Below the pieces are notes generated by a model. It saw nothing but the letters and a program-made list of their open reading frames with translations. It was not told the DNA's origin and searched no databases. The position numbers were made by a program, and so were the translations under genes. Positions 47,420 to 59,341 of a DNA stretch of 64,000 bases are shown piece by piece. This DNA is from Nephrocerus scutellatus (taxonomy: Eukaryota > Arthropoda > Insecta > Diptera > Pipunculidae): the NCBI GenBank assembly GCA_947095585.1, contig OX352766.1, positions 24,351,811-24,415,810 on the forward strand, written 5' to 3'. Numbering within the stretch: position 1 is the first letter of the stretch; each line of letters begins with the position of its first letter.

Positions 47420-49399
47420 GATTGGCCAGTTCAGAGAGATGTCTCACTAAATTGACCCACACTTTTGTCATTCTAAAGGAATAAGCTATCGAATGTAATT
47501 TATTAGATTACAATACAGAGGAGAGGAAGCAGATCTGCATGGGTTTGAACATTTGCTATTTTCATAAAATTCTCAAATTTGGAGGTTCACTGTCAAGCGG
47601 ATTGGCCAGTTCAGAGAGATGTCTCACTAAATTGACCCACACCTGTGTCTTTCTAAAGGAATAAACTATCGAATATAATTTGTTGGATTACAATACAGAG
47701 GAGAGGAAGCAGTTCTGCAGCGGTTTGAACATTTGCTATTTTCATGAAATTCTCAAATTTGGAGGTTCGCTGTCAAGCGGATTGGCCAGTTCAGAGAGAT
47801 GTCTCACTAAATTGACCCACACCTGTGTCTTTCTAAAGGAATATACTATCGAATATAATTTTTTAGATTACAATACAGAGGAGAGGAAGCAGTTCTGCAT
47901 GGGTTTGAACATTTGCTATTTTCATGAAATTCTCCAATTTGGATATTCGCTGTCAAGCGGATTGGCCAGTTCCTAGAGATGTCTCACTAAATTGACCCAC
48001 ACTTTCGTCTTCCGAAAGGAACAATCTATAGAATAGAATTAATTAGATTACAATGCAGAGGGGAAGAGGCAGTTGTGCATCGGTTTGAACATTTGCTATT
48101 TTCATGAAATTCTCCAATTTGGAGGTTCGCTGTCAAGCGGATTGGCCAGTTCAGAGAGATGTCTCACTAAATTGACCCACACCTGTGTCTTTCTAAAGGA
48201 ATAAACTATCGAATATAATTTATTAGATTACAATACAGAGGAGAGGAAGCAGTTCTGCATGGGTTTGAACATTTGCTATTTTCATGAAATTCTCAAATTT
48301 GGAGGTACGCTGTTAAGCGGATTGGCCAGTTCAGAGAGATGTCTCACTAAATTGACCCACACCTGTGTCTTTCTAAAGGAATAAACTATTGAATATAATT
48401 TGTTAGATTACAATACAGAGGAGAGGAAGCAGTTCTGCATGGGTTTGAATATTTGCTATTTTCATAAAATTCTCAAATTTGGAGGTTCGCTGTCAAGCGG
48501 ATTGGCCAGTTCAGAGAGATGTCTCACTAAATTGACCCACACCTGTGTCTTTCTAAAGGAATAAACTATCGAGTATAAGTTGTTAGATTACAATACAGAG
48601 GAGAGGAAGCAGTTCTGCATGGGTTTGAACATTTGCTATTTTCATGAAATTCTCAAAATTGGAGGTTCGCTGTCAAGCGGATTGGCCAGTTCAAAGAGAT
48701 GTCTCACTAAATTGACCCACACCAATGTCTTTCTAAAGGAATAAACTATCGAATATAATTTGTTGGATTACAATACAGAGGAGAGGAAGCAGTTCTGCAG
48801 CGGTTTGAACATTTGCTATTTTCATGAAGTTCTCTAATTTGGATGTTCGCTGTCAAGCGGATTGGCCAGTTCCTAGAGATGTCTCACTAAATTGACCCAC
48901 ACTTTTGTCATTCTAAAGGAATAAGCTATCGAATGTAATTTATTAGATTACAATACAGAGGAGAGGAAGCAGATCTGCATGGGTTTGAACATTTGCTATT
49001 TTCATAAAATTCTCAAATTTGGAGGTTCGCTGTCAAGCGGATTGGCCAGTTCAGAGAGATGTCTCACTAAATTGACCCACACCTGTGTCTTTCTAAAGGA
49101 ATAAACTATCGAATATAATTTGTTGGATTACAATACAGAGGAGAGGAAGCAGTTCTGCAGCGGTTTGAACATTTGCTATTTTCATGAAATTCTCAAATTT
49201 GGAGGTTCGCTGTCAAGCGGATTGGCCAGTTCAGAGAGATGTCTCACTAAATTGACCCACACCTGTGTCTTTCTAAAGGAATAAACTATCGAATATAATT
49301 TTTTAGATTACAATACAGAGGAGAGGAAGCAGTTCTGCATGGGTTTGAACATTTGCTATTTTCATGAAATTCTCAAAATTGGAGGTTCGCTGTCAAGTG

Positions 49400-49695
49400 G
49401 ATTGGCCAGTTCAGAGAGATGTCTCACTAAATTGACCCACACCTGTGTCTTTCTATAAGAATAAGCTATCGAATATAATTTGGTAGATTACAATACAGAG
49501 GAGAGGAAGCAGTTCTGCATGGGTTTGAACATTTGCTATTTTCATGAAATTCTCACACCTGTGTCTTTCTAAAAGAATAAGCTATCGAATATAATTTGGT
49601 AGATTACAATACAGAGGAGAGGAAGCAGTTCTGCATGGGTTTGAACATTTGCTATTTTCATGAAATTCTCAAATTTGGAGGTTCGCTGTCAAGCG
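49400..49695 (+). repeat. 296-bp dimer containing 64-bp deletion, copy 2
   Basis: The breakpoint is identical and lies 2276 bp downstream. Together with copy 1 it fixes the length of the HOR. Confidence 0.9.
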
Positions 49696-51360
49696 GATTG
49701 GCCAGTTCAGAGAGATGTCTCACTAAATTGACCCACACTTTTGTCATTCTAAAGGAATAAGCTATCGAATGTAATTTATTAGATTACAATACAGAGGAGA
49801 GGAAGCAGATCTGCATGGGTTTGAACATTTGCTATTTTCATAAAATTCTCAAATTTGGAGGTTCACTGTCAAGCGGATTGGCCAGTTCAGAGAGATGTCT
49901 CACTAAATTGACCCACACCTGTGTCTTTCTAAAGGAATAAACTATCGAATATAATTTGTTGGATTACAATACAGAGGAGAGGAAGCAGTTCTGCAGCGGT
50001 TTGAACATTTGCTATTTTCATGAAATTCTCAAATTTGGAGGTTCGCTGTCAAGCGGATTGGCCAGTTCAGAGAGATGTCTCACTAAATTGACCCACACCT
50101 GTGTCTTTCTAAAGGAATATACTATCGAATATAATTTTTTAGATTACAATACAGAGGAGAGGAAGCAGTTCTGCATGGGTTTGAACATTTGCTATTTTCA
50201 TGAAATTCTCCAATTTGGATATTCGCTGTCAAGCGGATTGGCCAGTTCCTAGAGATGTCTCACTAAATTGACCCACACTTTCGTCTTCCGAAAGGAACAA
50301 TCTATAGAATAGAATTAATTAGATTACAATGCAGAGGGGAAGAGGCAGTTGTGCATCGGTTTGAACATTTGCTATTTTCATGAAATTCTCCAATTTGGAG
50401 GTTCGCTGTCAAGCGGATTGGCCAGTTCAGAGAGATGTCTCACTAAATTGACCCACACCTGTGTCTTTCTAAAGGAATAAACTATCGAATATAATTTATT
50501 AGATTACAATACAGAGGAGAGGAAGCAGTTCTGCATGGGTTTGAACATTTGCTATTTTCATGAAATTCTCAAATTTGGAGGTACGCTGTTAAGCGGATTG
50601 GCCAGTTCAGAGAGATGTCTCACTAAATTGACCCACACCTGTGTCTTTCTAAAGGAATAAACTATTGAATATAATTTGTTAGATTACAATACAGAGGAGA
50701 GGAAGCAGTTCTGCATGGGTTTGAATATTTGCTATTTTCATAAAATTCTCAAATTTGGAGGTTCGCTGTCAAGCGGATTGGCCAGTTCAGAGAGATGTCT
50801 CACTAAATTGACCCACACCTGTGTCTTTCTAAAGGAATAAACTATCGAGTATAAGTTGTTAGATTACAATACAGAGGAGAGGAAGCAGTTCTGCATGGGT
50901 TTGAACATTTGCTATTTTCATGAAATTCTCAAAATTGGAGGTTCGCTGTCAAGCGGATTGGCCAGTTCAAAGAGATGTCTCACTAAATTGACCCACACCT
51001 GTGTCTTTCTAAAAGAATAAACTATCGAATATAATTTGGTAGATTACAATACAGAGGAGAGGAAGCAGTTCTGCATGGGTTTGAGCATTTGCTATTTTCA
51101 TGAAATTCTCAAATTTGGAGGTTCGCTGTCAAGCGGATTGGCCAGTTCAGAGAGATGTCTCACTAAATTGACCCACACCTGTGTCTTTCTAAAGGAATAA
51201 ACTATCGAGTATAAGTTGTTAGATTACAATACAGAGGAGAGGAAGCAGTTCTGCATGGGTTTGAACATTTGCTATTTTCATGAAATTCTCAAAATTGGAG
51301 GTTCGCTGTCAAGCGGATTGGCCAGTTCAAAGAGATGTCTTACTAAATTGACCCACACCT

Positions 51361-53760
51361 GTGTCTTTCTAAAAGAATAAACTATCGAATATAATTTGTT
51401 GGATTACAATACAGAGGAGAGGAAGCAGTTCTGCAGCGGTTTGAACATTTGCTATTTTCATGAAATTCTCAAATTTGGAGGTACGCTGTTAAGCGGATTG
51501 GCCAGTTCAGAGAGATGTCTCACTAAATTGACCCACACCTGTGTCTTTCTAAAGGAATAAACTATTGAATATAATTTGTTAGATTACAATACAGAGGAGA
51601 GGAAGCAGTTCTGCATGGGTTTGAACATTTGCTATTTTCATGAAATTCTCAAATTTGGAGGTTCGCTGTCAAGCGCATTGGCCAGTTCAGAGAGATGTCT
51701 CACTAAATTGACCCACACCAATGTCTTTCTAAAGGAATAAACTATCGAATATAATTTGTTGGATTACAATACAGAGGAGAGGAAGCAGTTCTGCAGCGGT
51801 TTGAACATTTGCTATTTTCATGAAGTTCTCTAATTTGGATGTTCGCTGTCAAGCGGATTGGCCAGTTCCTAGAGATGTCTCACTAAATTGGCCCACACTT
51901 TTGTCATTCTAAAGGAATAAGCTATCGAATGTAATTTATTAGATTACAATACAGAGGAGAGGAAGCAGATCTGCATGGGTTTGAACATTTGCTATTTTCA
52001 TAAAATTCTCAAATTTGGAGGTTCGCTGTCAAGCGGATTGGCCAGTTCAGAGAGATGTCTCACTAAATTGACCCACACCTGTGTCTTTCTAAAGGAATAA
52101 ACTATCGAATATAATTTGTTGGATTACAATACAGAGGAGAGGAAGCAGTTCTGCAGCGGTTTGAACATTTGCTATTTTCATGAAATTCTCAAATTTGGAG
52201 GTTCGCTGTCAAGCGGATTGGCCAGTTCAGAGAGATGTCTCACTAAATTGACCCACACCTGTGTCTTTCTAAAGGAATAAACTATCGAATATAATTTTTT
52301 AGATTACAATACAGAGGAGAGGAAGCAGTTCTGCATGGGTTTGAACATTTGCTATTTTCATGAAATTCTCAAAATTGGAGGTTCGCTGTCAAGTGGATTG
52401 GCCAGTTCAGAGAGATGTCTCACTAAATTGACCCACACCTGTGTCTTTCTAAAAGAATAAGCTATCGAATATAATTTCGTAGATTACAACACAGAGGAGA
52501 GGAAGCAGTTCTGCATGGGTTTGAACATTTGCTATTTTCATAAAATTCTCAAATTTGGAGGTTCGCTGTCAAGCGGATTGGCCAGTTCAGAGAGATGTCT
52601 CACTAAATTGACCCACACCTGTGTCTTTCTAAAGGAATAAACTATCGAATATAATTTGTTGGATTACAATACAGAGGAGAGGAAGCAGTTCTGCAGCGGT
52701 TTGAACATTTGCTATTTTCATGAAATTCTCAAATTTGGAGGTACGCTGTTAAGCGGATTGGCCAGTTCAGAGAGATGTCTCACTAAATTGACCCACACCT
52801 GTGTCTTTCTAAAGGAATAAACTATTGAATATAATTTGTAAGATTACAATACAGAGGAGAGGAAGCAGTTCTGCATGGGTTTGAACATTTGCTATTTTCA
52901 TGAAATTCTCAAATTTGGAGGTTCGCTGTCAAGCGCATTGGCCAGTTCAGAGAGATGTCTCACTAAATTGACCCACACCTGTGTCTTTCTAAAGGAATAA
53001 ACTATCGAATATAATTTGTTGGATTACAATACAGAGGAGAGGAAGCAGTTCTGCAGCGGTTTGAACATTTGCTATTTTCATGAAGTTCTCTAATTTGGAT
53101 GTTCGCTGTCAAGCGGATTGGCCAGTTCCTAGAGATGTCTCACTAAATTGACCCACACTTTTGTCATTCTAAAGGAATAAGCTATCGAATGTAATTTATT
53201 AGATTACAATACAGAGGAGAGGAAGCAGATCTGCATGGGTTTGAACATTTGCTATTTTCATAAAATTCTCAAATTTGGAGGTTCGCTGTCAAGCGGATTG
53301 GCCAGTTCAGAGAGATGTCTCACTAAATTGACCCACACTTGTGTCTTTCTAAAGGAATAAACTATCGAATATAATTTGTTGGATTACAATACAGAGGAGA
53401 GGAAGCAGTTCTGCAGCGGTTTGAACATTTGCTATTTTCATGAAATTCTCAAATTTGGAGGTTCGCTGTCAAGCGGATTGGCCAGTTCAGAGAGATGTCT
53501 CACTAAATTGACCCACACCTGTGTCTTTCTAAAGGAATAAACTATCGAATATAATTTTTTAGATTACAATACAGAGGAGAGGAAGCAGTTCTGCATGGGT
53601 TTGAACATTTGCTATTTTCATGAAATTCTCAAAATTGGAGGTTCGCTGTCAAGTGGATTGGCCAGTTCAGAGAGATGTCTCACTAAATTGACCCACACCT
53701 GTGTCTTTCTAAAAGAATAAGCTATCGAATATAATTTCGTAGATTACAACACAGAGGAGA
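51361..53760 (+). repeat. 1260-bp (7-monomer) tandem duplication
   Basis: About 51361-52500 recurs at 52621-53760. Shared rare features are AAGCGCATTGG (51671/52931), TGAAGTTCTCTAATTTGG (51821/53081) and ATAATTTCGTAGATTACAACAC (52475/53735), all displaced by 1260 bp. Differences include CACCAATG versus CACCTGTG at 51717/52977, TTGGCCCAC at 51889, and TTTGTAAGATTAC near 52838. Confidence 0.87.
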
Positions 53761-53940
53761 GGAAGCAGTTCTGCATGGGTTTGAACATTTGCTATTTTCA
53801 TGAAATTCTCAAATTTGGAGGTACGGTGTTAAGCGGATTGGCCAGTTCAGAGAGATGTCTCACTAAATTGACCCACACCTGTGTCTTTCTAAAAGAATAA
53901 GCTATCGAATATAATTTGGTAGATTACAATACAGAGGAGA

Positions 53941-56900
53941 GGAAGCAGTTCTGCATGGGTTTGAACATTTGCTATTTTCATGAAATTCTCAAATTTGGAG
54001 GTTCGCTGTCAAGCGGATTGGCCAGTTCAGAGAGATGTCTCACTAAATTGACCCACACCAATGTTTTCCTAAAGGAACAATCTATAGAAAAGAATTAACT
54101 AGATTAAAATGCAGAGGGAATGAGGCAGTTGTGCATCAGTTTGAACATATGCAATTTTCATGAAATTCTCCAATTTGGAGGTTCGCTGTCAAGCGGATTG
54201 GCCAGTTCCTAGAGATTTCTCACTAAGTTGACCCACATTTTTGTCTTCCTAAAGGAAGAGTCTATCGAATAGAGTTTGTTAGATTACAACACAGAGGAGA
54301 GGAAGCAGTTCTGCAGCAGTTTGAACATTTGCTATTTTCATGAAATTCTCCCATTTGGATATTCGCTGTCAAGCGGATTGGCCAGTTCCTAGAGATGTGT
54401 CACTAAATTGACCCACACTTTCGTCTTCCGAAAGGAACAATCTATAGAATAGAATTAATTAGATTACAATGCAGAGGGGAAGAGGCAGTTGTGCATCGGT
54501 TTGAACATTTGCTATTTTCATGAAATTCTCCAATTTGGAGGTTCGCTGTCAAGCGGATTGGCCAGTTCAGAGAGATGTCTCACTAAATTGACCCACACCT
54601 GTGTCTTTCTAAAGGAATAAACTATCGAATATAATTTGTTAGATTACAATACAGAGGAGAGGAAGCAGTTCTGCATGGGTTTGAACATTTGCTATTTTCA
54701 TGAAATTCTCAAATTTGGAGGTTCGCTGTCAAGCGGATTGGCCAGTTCAGAGAGATGTCTCACTAAATTGACCTACACCTGTGTCTTTCTAAAGGAATAA
54801 ACTATCGAAAATAATTTGTTAGATTACAATACAGAGGAGAGGAAGCAGTTCTGCATGGGTTTGAACATTTGCTATTTTCATGAAATTCTCCAATTTGGAG
54901 GTTCGCTGCCAAGCGGATTGCCTAGTTCCTAGAGATGCCTCACTAAATTAACCCACACCTGTATCTTCCTAAAGGAATAATCTATAGAATAGATCTTACT
55001 AGATTACAATGCAGAGGGGATTAGACAGTTCTGCATGGGTTTGAACATTTGCTATTTTCATGAAATTCTCAAATTTGGAGGTTCGCTGTCAAGTGGATTG
55101 GCCAGTTCAGAGAGATGTCTCACTAAATTGACCCACACCTGTGTCTTTCTAAAGGAATAACCTATCGAATATAGTTTGTTGGATTACAATACAGAGGAAA
55201 GGAAGCAGTTCTGCATGGGTTTGAACATTTGCTATTTTCATGAAATTCTCAAATTTGGAGATTCGCTGTCAAGCGGATTGGCCAGTTCAGAGAGATGTCT
55301 CACTAAATTGACCTACATCTGTGTCTTTCTTAAGGAATAAACTATCGAATATAATATGTTAAATTACAATACAGAGGAGAGGAAGCAGTTCTGCATGGGT
55401 TTGAACATCTGCTATTTTCATGAAATTCTCAAATTTGGAGGTTCGCTGTCAAGCGGATTGGCCAGTTCAGAGAGATGTCTCACTAAATTGACCCACACCT
55501 GTGTCTTTCTAAAGGAATAAACTATCGAATATAATTTGTTAGATTACAATACAGAGGAGAGGAAGCAGTTCTGCATGGGTTTGAACGTTTGCTATTTTCA
55601 TAAAATTCTCAAATTTGGAGGTTCGCTGTCAAGCGGATTGGCCAGTTCAGAAAGATGTCTCACTAAATTGACCCACACCTGTGTCTTTCTAAAGGAATAA
55701 ACTATCGAATATAATTTGTTGGATTACAATACAGAGGAGAGGAAGCAGTTCTGCAGCGGTTTGAACATTTGCTATTTTCATGAAATTCTCTAATTTGGAT
55801 GTTCGCTGTCAAGCGGATTGGCCAGTTCCTAGAGATGTCTCACTAAATTGACCCACACTTTTGTCATTCTAAAGGAATAAGCTATCGAATGTAATTTATT
55901 AGATTACAATACAGAGGAGAGGAAGCAGTTCTGCATGGGTTTGAACATTTGCTATTTTCATAAAATTCTCAAATTTGGAGGTTCGCTGTCAAGCGGATTG
56001 GCCAGTTCAGAGAGATGTCTCACTAAATTGACCCACACCTGTGTCTTTCTAAAGGAATAAACTATCGAATAAAATTTGTTGGATTACAATACAGAGGAGA
56101 GGAAGCAGTTCTGCAGCGGTTTGAACATTTGCTATTTTCATGAAATTCTCAAATTTGGAGGTTCGCTGTCAAGCGGATTGGCCAGTTCAGAGAGATGTCT
56201 CACTAAATTGACCCACACCTGTGTCTTTCTAAAGGAATAAACTATCGAATATAATTTGTTAGATTACAATACAGAGGAGAGGAAGCAGTTCTGCATGGGT
56301 TTGAACATTTGCTATTTTCATGAAATTCTCAAAATTGGAGGTTCGCTGTCAAGTGGATTGGCCAGTTCAGAGAGATGTCTCACTAAATTGACCCACACCT
56401 GTGTCTTTCTAAAAGAATAAGCTATCGAGTATAATTTGGTAGATTACAATACAGAGGAGAGGAAGCAGTTCTGCATGGGTTTGAACATTTGCTATTTTCA
56501 TGAAATTCTCAAATTTGGAGGTACGCTGTTAAGCGGATTGGCCATTTCAGAGAGATGTCTCACTAAATTGACCCACACCTGTGTCTTTCTAAAGGAATAA
56601 GCTATCGAATATAATTTGTTAGATTACATGACAGAGGAGAGGAAGCAGTTTCTGCATGGGTTTGAACATTTGCTATTTTCATGAAATTCTCAAATTTGGA
56701 GGTTCGCTGTCAAGCGGATTGGCCAGTTCAGAGAGATGTCTCACTAAATTGACCCACACCAATGTCTTCCTAAAGGAACAATCTATAGAAAAGAATTAAC
56801 TAGATTAAAATGCAGAGGGAATGAGGCAGTTGTGCATCAGTTTGAACATATGCAATTTTCATGAAATTCTCCAATTTGGAGGTTCGCTGTCAAGCGGATT

Positions 56901-59341
56901 GGCCAGTTCCTAGAGATTTCTCACTAAGTTGACCCACATTTTTGTCTTCCTAAAGGAAGAGTCTATCGAATAGAGTTTGTTAGATTACAACACAGAGGAG
57001 AGGAAGCAGTTCTGCAGCAGTTTGAACATTTGCTATTTTCATGAAATTCTCCCATTTGGATATTCGCTGTCAAGCGGATTGGCCAGTTCCTAGAGATGTG
57101 TCACTAAATTGACCCACACTTTCGTCTTCCGAAAGGAACAATCTATAGAATAGAATTAATTAGATTACAATGCAGAGGGGAAGAGGCAGTTGTGCATCGG
57201 TTTGAACATTTGCTATTTTCATGAAATTCTCCAATTTGGAGGTTCGCTGTCAAGCGGATTGGCCAGTTCAGAGAGATGTCTCACTAAATTGACCCACACC
57301 TGTGTCTTTCTAAAGGAATAAACTATCGAATATAATTTGTTAGATTACAATACAGAGGAGAGGAAGCAGTTCTGCATGGGTTTGAACATTTGCTATTTTC
57401 ATGAAATTCTCAAATTTGGAGGTTCGCTGTCAAGCGGATTGGCCAGTTCAGAGAGATGCCTCACTAAATTGACCTACACCTGTGTCTTTCTAAAGGAATA
57501 AACTATCGAAAATAACTTGTTAGATTACAATACAGAGGAGAGGAAGCAGTTCTGCATGGGTTTGAACATTTGCTATTTTCATGAAATTCTCCAATTTGGA
57601 GGTTCGCTGCCAAGCGGATTGCCTAGTTCCTAGAGATGCCTCACTAAATTAACCCACACCTGTATCTTCCTAAAGGAATAATCTATAGAATAGATCTTAC
57701 TAGATTACAATGCAGAGGGGATTAGACAGTTCTGCATGGGTTTGAACATTTGCTATTTTCATGAAATTCTCAAATTTGGAGGTTCGCTGTCAAGTGGATT
57801 GGCCAGTTCAGAGAGATGTCTCACTAAATTGACCCACACCTGTGTCTTTCTAAAGGAATAAACTATCGAATATAATTTGTTGGATTACAATACAGAGGAA
57901 AGGAAGCAGTTCTGCATGGGTTTGAACATTTGCTATTTTCATGAAATTCTCAAATTTGGAGATTCGCTGTCAAGCGGATTGGCCAGTTCAGAGAGATGTC
58001 TCACTAAATTGACCTACATCTGTGTCTTTCTTAAGGAATAAACTATCGAATATAATATGTTAAATTACAATACAGAGGAGAGGAAGCAGTTCTGCATGGG
58101 TTTGAACATCTGCTATTTTCATGAAATTCTCAAATTTGGAGGTTCGCTGTCAAGCGGATTGGCCAGTTCAGAGAGATGTCTCACTAAATTGACCCACACC
58201 TGTGTCTTTCTAAAGGAATAAACTATCGAATATAATTTGTTAGATTACAATACAGAGGAGAGGAAGCAGTTCTGCATGGGTTTGAACGTTTGCTATTTTC
58301 ATAAAATTCTCAAATTTGGAGGTTCGCTGTCAAGCGGATTGGCCAGTTCAGAAAGATGTCTCACTAAATTGACCCACACCTGTGTCTTTCTAAAGGAATA
58401 AACTATCGAATATAATTTGTTGGATTACAATACAGAGGAGAGGAAGCAGTTCTGCAGCGGTTTGAACATTTGCTATTTTCATGAAATTCTCTAATTTGGA
58501 TGTTCGCTGTCAAGCGGATTGGCCAGTTCCTAGAGATGTCTCACTAAATTGACCCACACTTTTGTCATTCTAAAGGAATAAGCTATCGAATGTAATTTAT
58601 TAGATTATAATACAGAGGAGAGGAAGCAGTTCTGCATGGGTTTGAACATTTGCTATTTTCATAAAATTCTCAAATTTGGAGGTTCGCTGTCAAGCGGATT
58701 GGCCAGTTCAGAGAGATGTCTCACTAAATTGACCCACACCTGTGTCTTTCTAAAGGAATAAACTATCGAATATAATTTGTTGGATTACAATACAGAGGAG
58801 AGGAAGCAGTTCTGCAGCGGTTTGAACATTTGCTATTTTCATGAAATTCTCAAATTTGGAGGTTCGCTGTCAAGCGGATTGGCCAGTTCAGAGAGATGTC
58901 TCACTAAATTGACCCACACCTGTGTCTTTCTAAAGGAATAAACTATCGAATATAATTTGTTAGATTACAATACAGAGGAGAGGAAGCAGTTCTGCATGGG
59001 TTTGAACATTTGCTATTTTCATGAAATTCTCAAAATTGGAGGTTCGCTGTCAAGTGGATTGGCCAGTTCAGAGAGATGTCTCACTAAATTGACCCACACC
59101 TGTGTCTTTCTAAAAGAATAAGCTATCGAGTATAATTTGGTAGATTACAATACAGAGGAGAGGAAGCAGTTCTGCATGGGTTTGAACATTTGCTATTTTC
59201 ATGAAATTCTCAAATTTGGAGGTACGCTGTTAAGCGGATTGGCCATTTCAGAGAGATGTCTCACTAAATTGACCCACACCTGTGTCTTTCTAAAGGAATA
59301 AGCTATCGAATATAATTTGTTAGATTACATGACAGAGGAGA
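53941..59341 (+). repeat. 2701-bp (15-monomer) HOR, two tandem units
   Basis: About 53941-56640 and 56641-59341 are displaced by 2701 bp, which is 15 monomers plus the extra T of type B. Order: C, D, E, A, a CGAAAATAA monomer, the diverged GATTGCCTAG/AATAGATCT monomer, a GGAAAGG monomer, G-like, a GAACGTTTG monomer, a TTCAGAAAG monomer, F, A, A, an AAATTGG monomer, a TACG monomer, and B. Shared rare features include CTCCCATTTGG (54350/57051) and GATGTGTCAC. The two units differ by few bases. Confidence 0.9.
54556..54735 (+). repeat. Representative consensus monomer (type A, 180 bp)
   Basis: This copy agrees with the majority base at essentially every position I compared. It contains about 69 G/C in 180. 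Landmarks in order are GATTGGCCAG, the TTCAGAGAGATG block, CACCTGTGTC, GGAATAAACTATCGAATATA, the purine tract AGAGGAGAGGAAGCAG, TTTGAACATTTGCTATT, the palindrome TTTCATGAAA, and GGAGGTTCGCTGTCAAGCG. Variants cluster mainly in the middle half, from CACCTGTG to CATGGG. The flanking half, from TTTGAAC through the next GACCCACAC, changes less between subtypes. Most of the window is type A with private substitutions. Confidence 0.93.

Larger units (their letters stand above)
47010..51561 (+). repeat. 2276-bp (13-monomer) HOR, tandem copies, second copy with 720-bp insertion
   Basis: 47010-49285 matches 49286 onward at a 2276-bp displacement, which is twelve full monomers plus one of 116 bp. Shared rare features are TTTCTATAAGAATAAGC, the 116-bp monomer, GGTTCACTG, AATATTTGC and CGAGTATAAGTTG. 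The match breaks near 50997 and resumes at about 51717 at 2996 bp, so four extra monomers (about 720 bp) were inserted. Within them CGAGTATAAGTTG is repeated at 360 bp (50845/51205). Confidence 0.9.
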
